A stretch of 13,505 nucleotides of DNA from Thiotrichaceae bacterium (GTDB taxonomy: Bacteria > Pseudomonadota > Gammaproteobacteria > Thiotrichales > Thiotrichaceae), in assembly GCA_027008885.1 (NCBI GenBank), contig JALVDQ010000124.1, positions 1 through 13,505 on the forward strand. The letters are read 5' to 3'. The notes under the pieces were generated by a model. That model was given only the letters and a program-made list of their open reading frames with translations. It did no database searches and was not told the DNA's origin. The position numbers and the translations under genes are program-made. How positions within the stretch are numbered: position 1 is the first letter of the stretch; every line of letters begins with the position of its first letter. Shown one piece after another: positions 12,841 to 13,505 of the stretch.

Positions 12841-13505
12841 TTGATCACTCAGGGGCAACTAAAATATCTGGAAGCGATGGGGATACCCGTGTGGGTAGCG
12901 CGTGAGCGTGTATGCTTTGATACGACTGCCGATCACTCAATTGAAAGCCCGCTTGAAGCTTCACTCGCAAATCCGGAGTCATACCAGAAGGATGCCACTC
13001 ATCAGCATGTGGATGAGCTCCTGCATGATCTGCAGTCACCGCAGGCACATGGCAAGGATACTGTATTGCCTCAAAGCGCAGCGCAGCCTGACAGCCCGGC
13101 AAGCTCAAATCCAGCAAATTTTGTTCCTGCCAAACAGCCACCTAAACAGGAAACTGAAATTGCACGCACCGCATTCCATGCAGTGTATGCCTGCGGCGAT
13201 TTGAATGCCGAGTGGATGATTATCGGTGAGTCGCCCGACATAAGCAGCAACACCCAAAACCAGCCCTATGCGGGTGATGCGGGCGTACTACTGTCGAATA
13301 TGTTAAAAGCGGTTGGCATTGAAGACCCCAGAAACCAGGCTTATCTGGTAAATATCCTGAAATTTCCGCTGCAAACGATAAATAGCTCTGACACAGCCGA
13401 GACAGGGCAACTGAGGCAAATCCTGCTACAGAAAATTCAGCAGGTAAACCCCGGAATCGTCTTGCTTGTCGGGCAGATAGCCGCTCAAAATCTGTTAAAC
13501 AGCAA
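12841..13505 (+). CDS. Divergent family-4-like uracil-DNA glycosylase, 3' end missing
   Basis: The frame is open from just after leuA to the window end: 221 residues. The TTG at 12841, three bases after the leuA stop, gives an N-terminus with QLKYLEAMGIPVWVARERV, a short motif seen at the start of gammaproteobacterial UDG-like proteins; an ATG at 12877 would cut it. A low-complexity linker rich in Pro, Ser, Gln and His (about 30-105) follows, then the glycosylase fold: WMIIGESPD (125-133), QPYAGDAGVLLSNML (141-155), YLVNILKFPL (168-177) and PGIVLLVGQIAAQNLL (204-219). Family 4 enzymes normally bind a [4Fe-4S] cluster. Here the N-terminal C-x2-C is absent and the N-x2-K-C cysteine is F175, so the visible part lacks most cluster ligands. 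Activity is uncertain. It is probably translated by coupling from leuA. Confidence 0.78.
   Translation, partial: MITQGQLKYLEAMGIPVWVARERVCFDTTADHSIESPLEASLANPESYQKDATHQHVDELLHDLQSPQAHGKDTVLPQSAAQPDSPASSNPANFVPAKQPPKQETEIARTAFHAVYACGDLNAEWMIIGESPDISSNTQNQPYAGDAGVLLSNMLKAVGIEDPRNQAYLVNILKFPLQTINSSDTAETGQLRQILLQKIQQVNPGIVLLVGQIAAQNLLNS

Overview
The window reads as a chromosomal segment of an environmental gammaproteobacterium with moderate GC. The MetRS, Mrp, MoaE, PssA and LeuA sequences are all of proteobacterial type. The metG/mrp pair points divergently, as in gammaproteobacteria, but with about 3.4 kb between the two genes. Intergenic regions are crowded with short palindromic repeats and a heptanucleotide tandem repeat, a style I associate with sulfur-oxidising and methanotrophic gammaproteobacteria. 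The genus cannot be fixed. A possible LCIB-type carbonic anhydrase would fit an organism with inorganic-carbon metabolism, but that is inference.

Layout. 1-1365 (+) is the 3' part of an LtaS/MdoB-like phosphoglycerol transferase of the sulfatase fold. It converges on metG (1479-3542, -). A 496-bp gap (3543-4038) holds a MITE-like inverted-repeat element that appears to contain a sigma70-type promoter. That promoter faces a two-gene unit: a lipoprotein (4039-4668) and a membrane-anchored Rieske-like protein that seems to have lost all four cluster ligands (4684-5124). A strong hairpin separates these from hinT (5227-5571, -). Divergent from hinT is the LCIB-like gene (5720-6829, +). Then come mrp/apbC (6998-8089), moaD (8193-8435), moaE (8428-8874) and a DUF533/TerB-like gene (8933-9652), all on +. 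A 771-bp repeat island (9653-10423) follows, ending in a clear rho-independent terminator. The window closes with pssA (10424-11173), leuA (11278-12837) and the 5' part of a divergent family-4-like uracil-DNA glycosylase (12841 to the end), all on +.

How the genes fit together. Most genes are housekeeping: tRNA charging, Fe-S cluster delivery, molybdopterin synthase, phosphatidylserine synthesis and leucine synthesis. mrp followed by moaD-moaE is a plausible cofactor cluster, since MoCo synthesis needs the Fe-S enzyme MoaA, which is not in this window. The accessory block is 3543-6829, lying between metG and mrp.

The most unusual points are the ligand-less Rieske-like protein, the LCIB-like protein with a long unassigned C-terminal region, a 30-nt A/T plus G-run motif present four times in the same orientation (twice alone, twice attached to a palindrome), a 131-bp duplication that includes the last codons and stop of the DUF533 gene, and a possible small RNA or attenuator before pssA. 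I saw no complete mobile element, tRNA, rRNA or CRISPR array.
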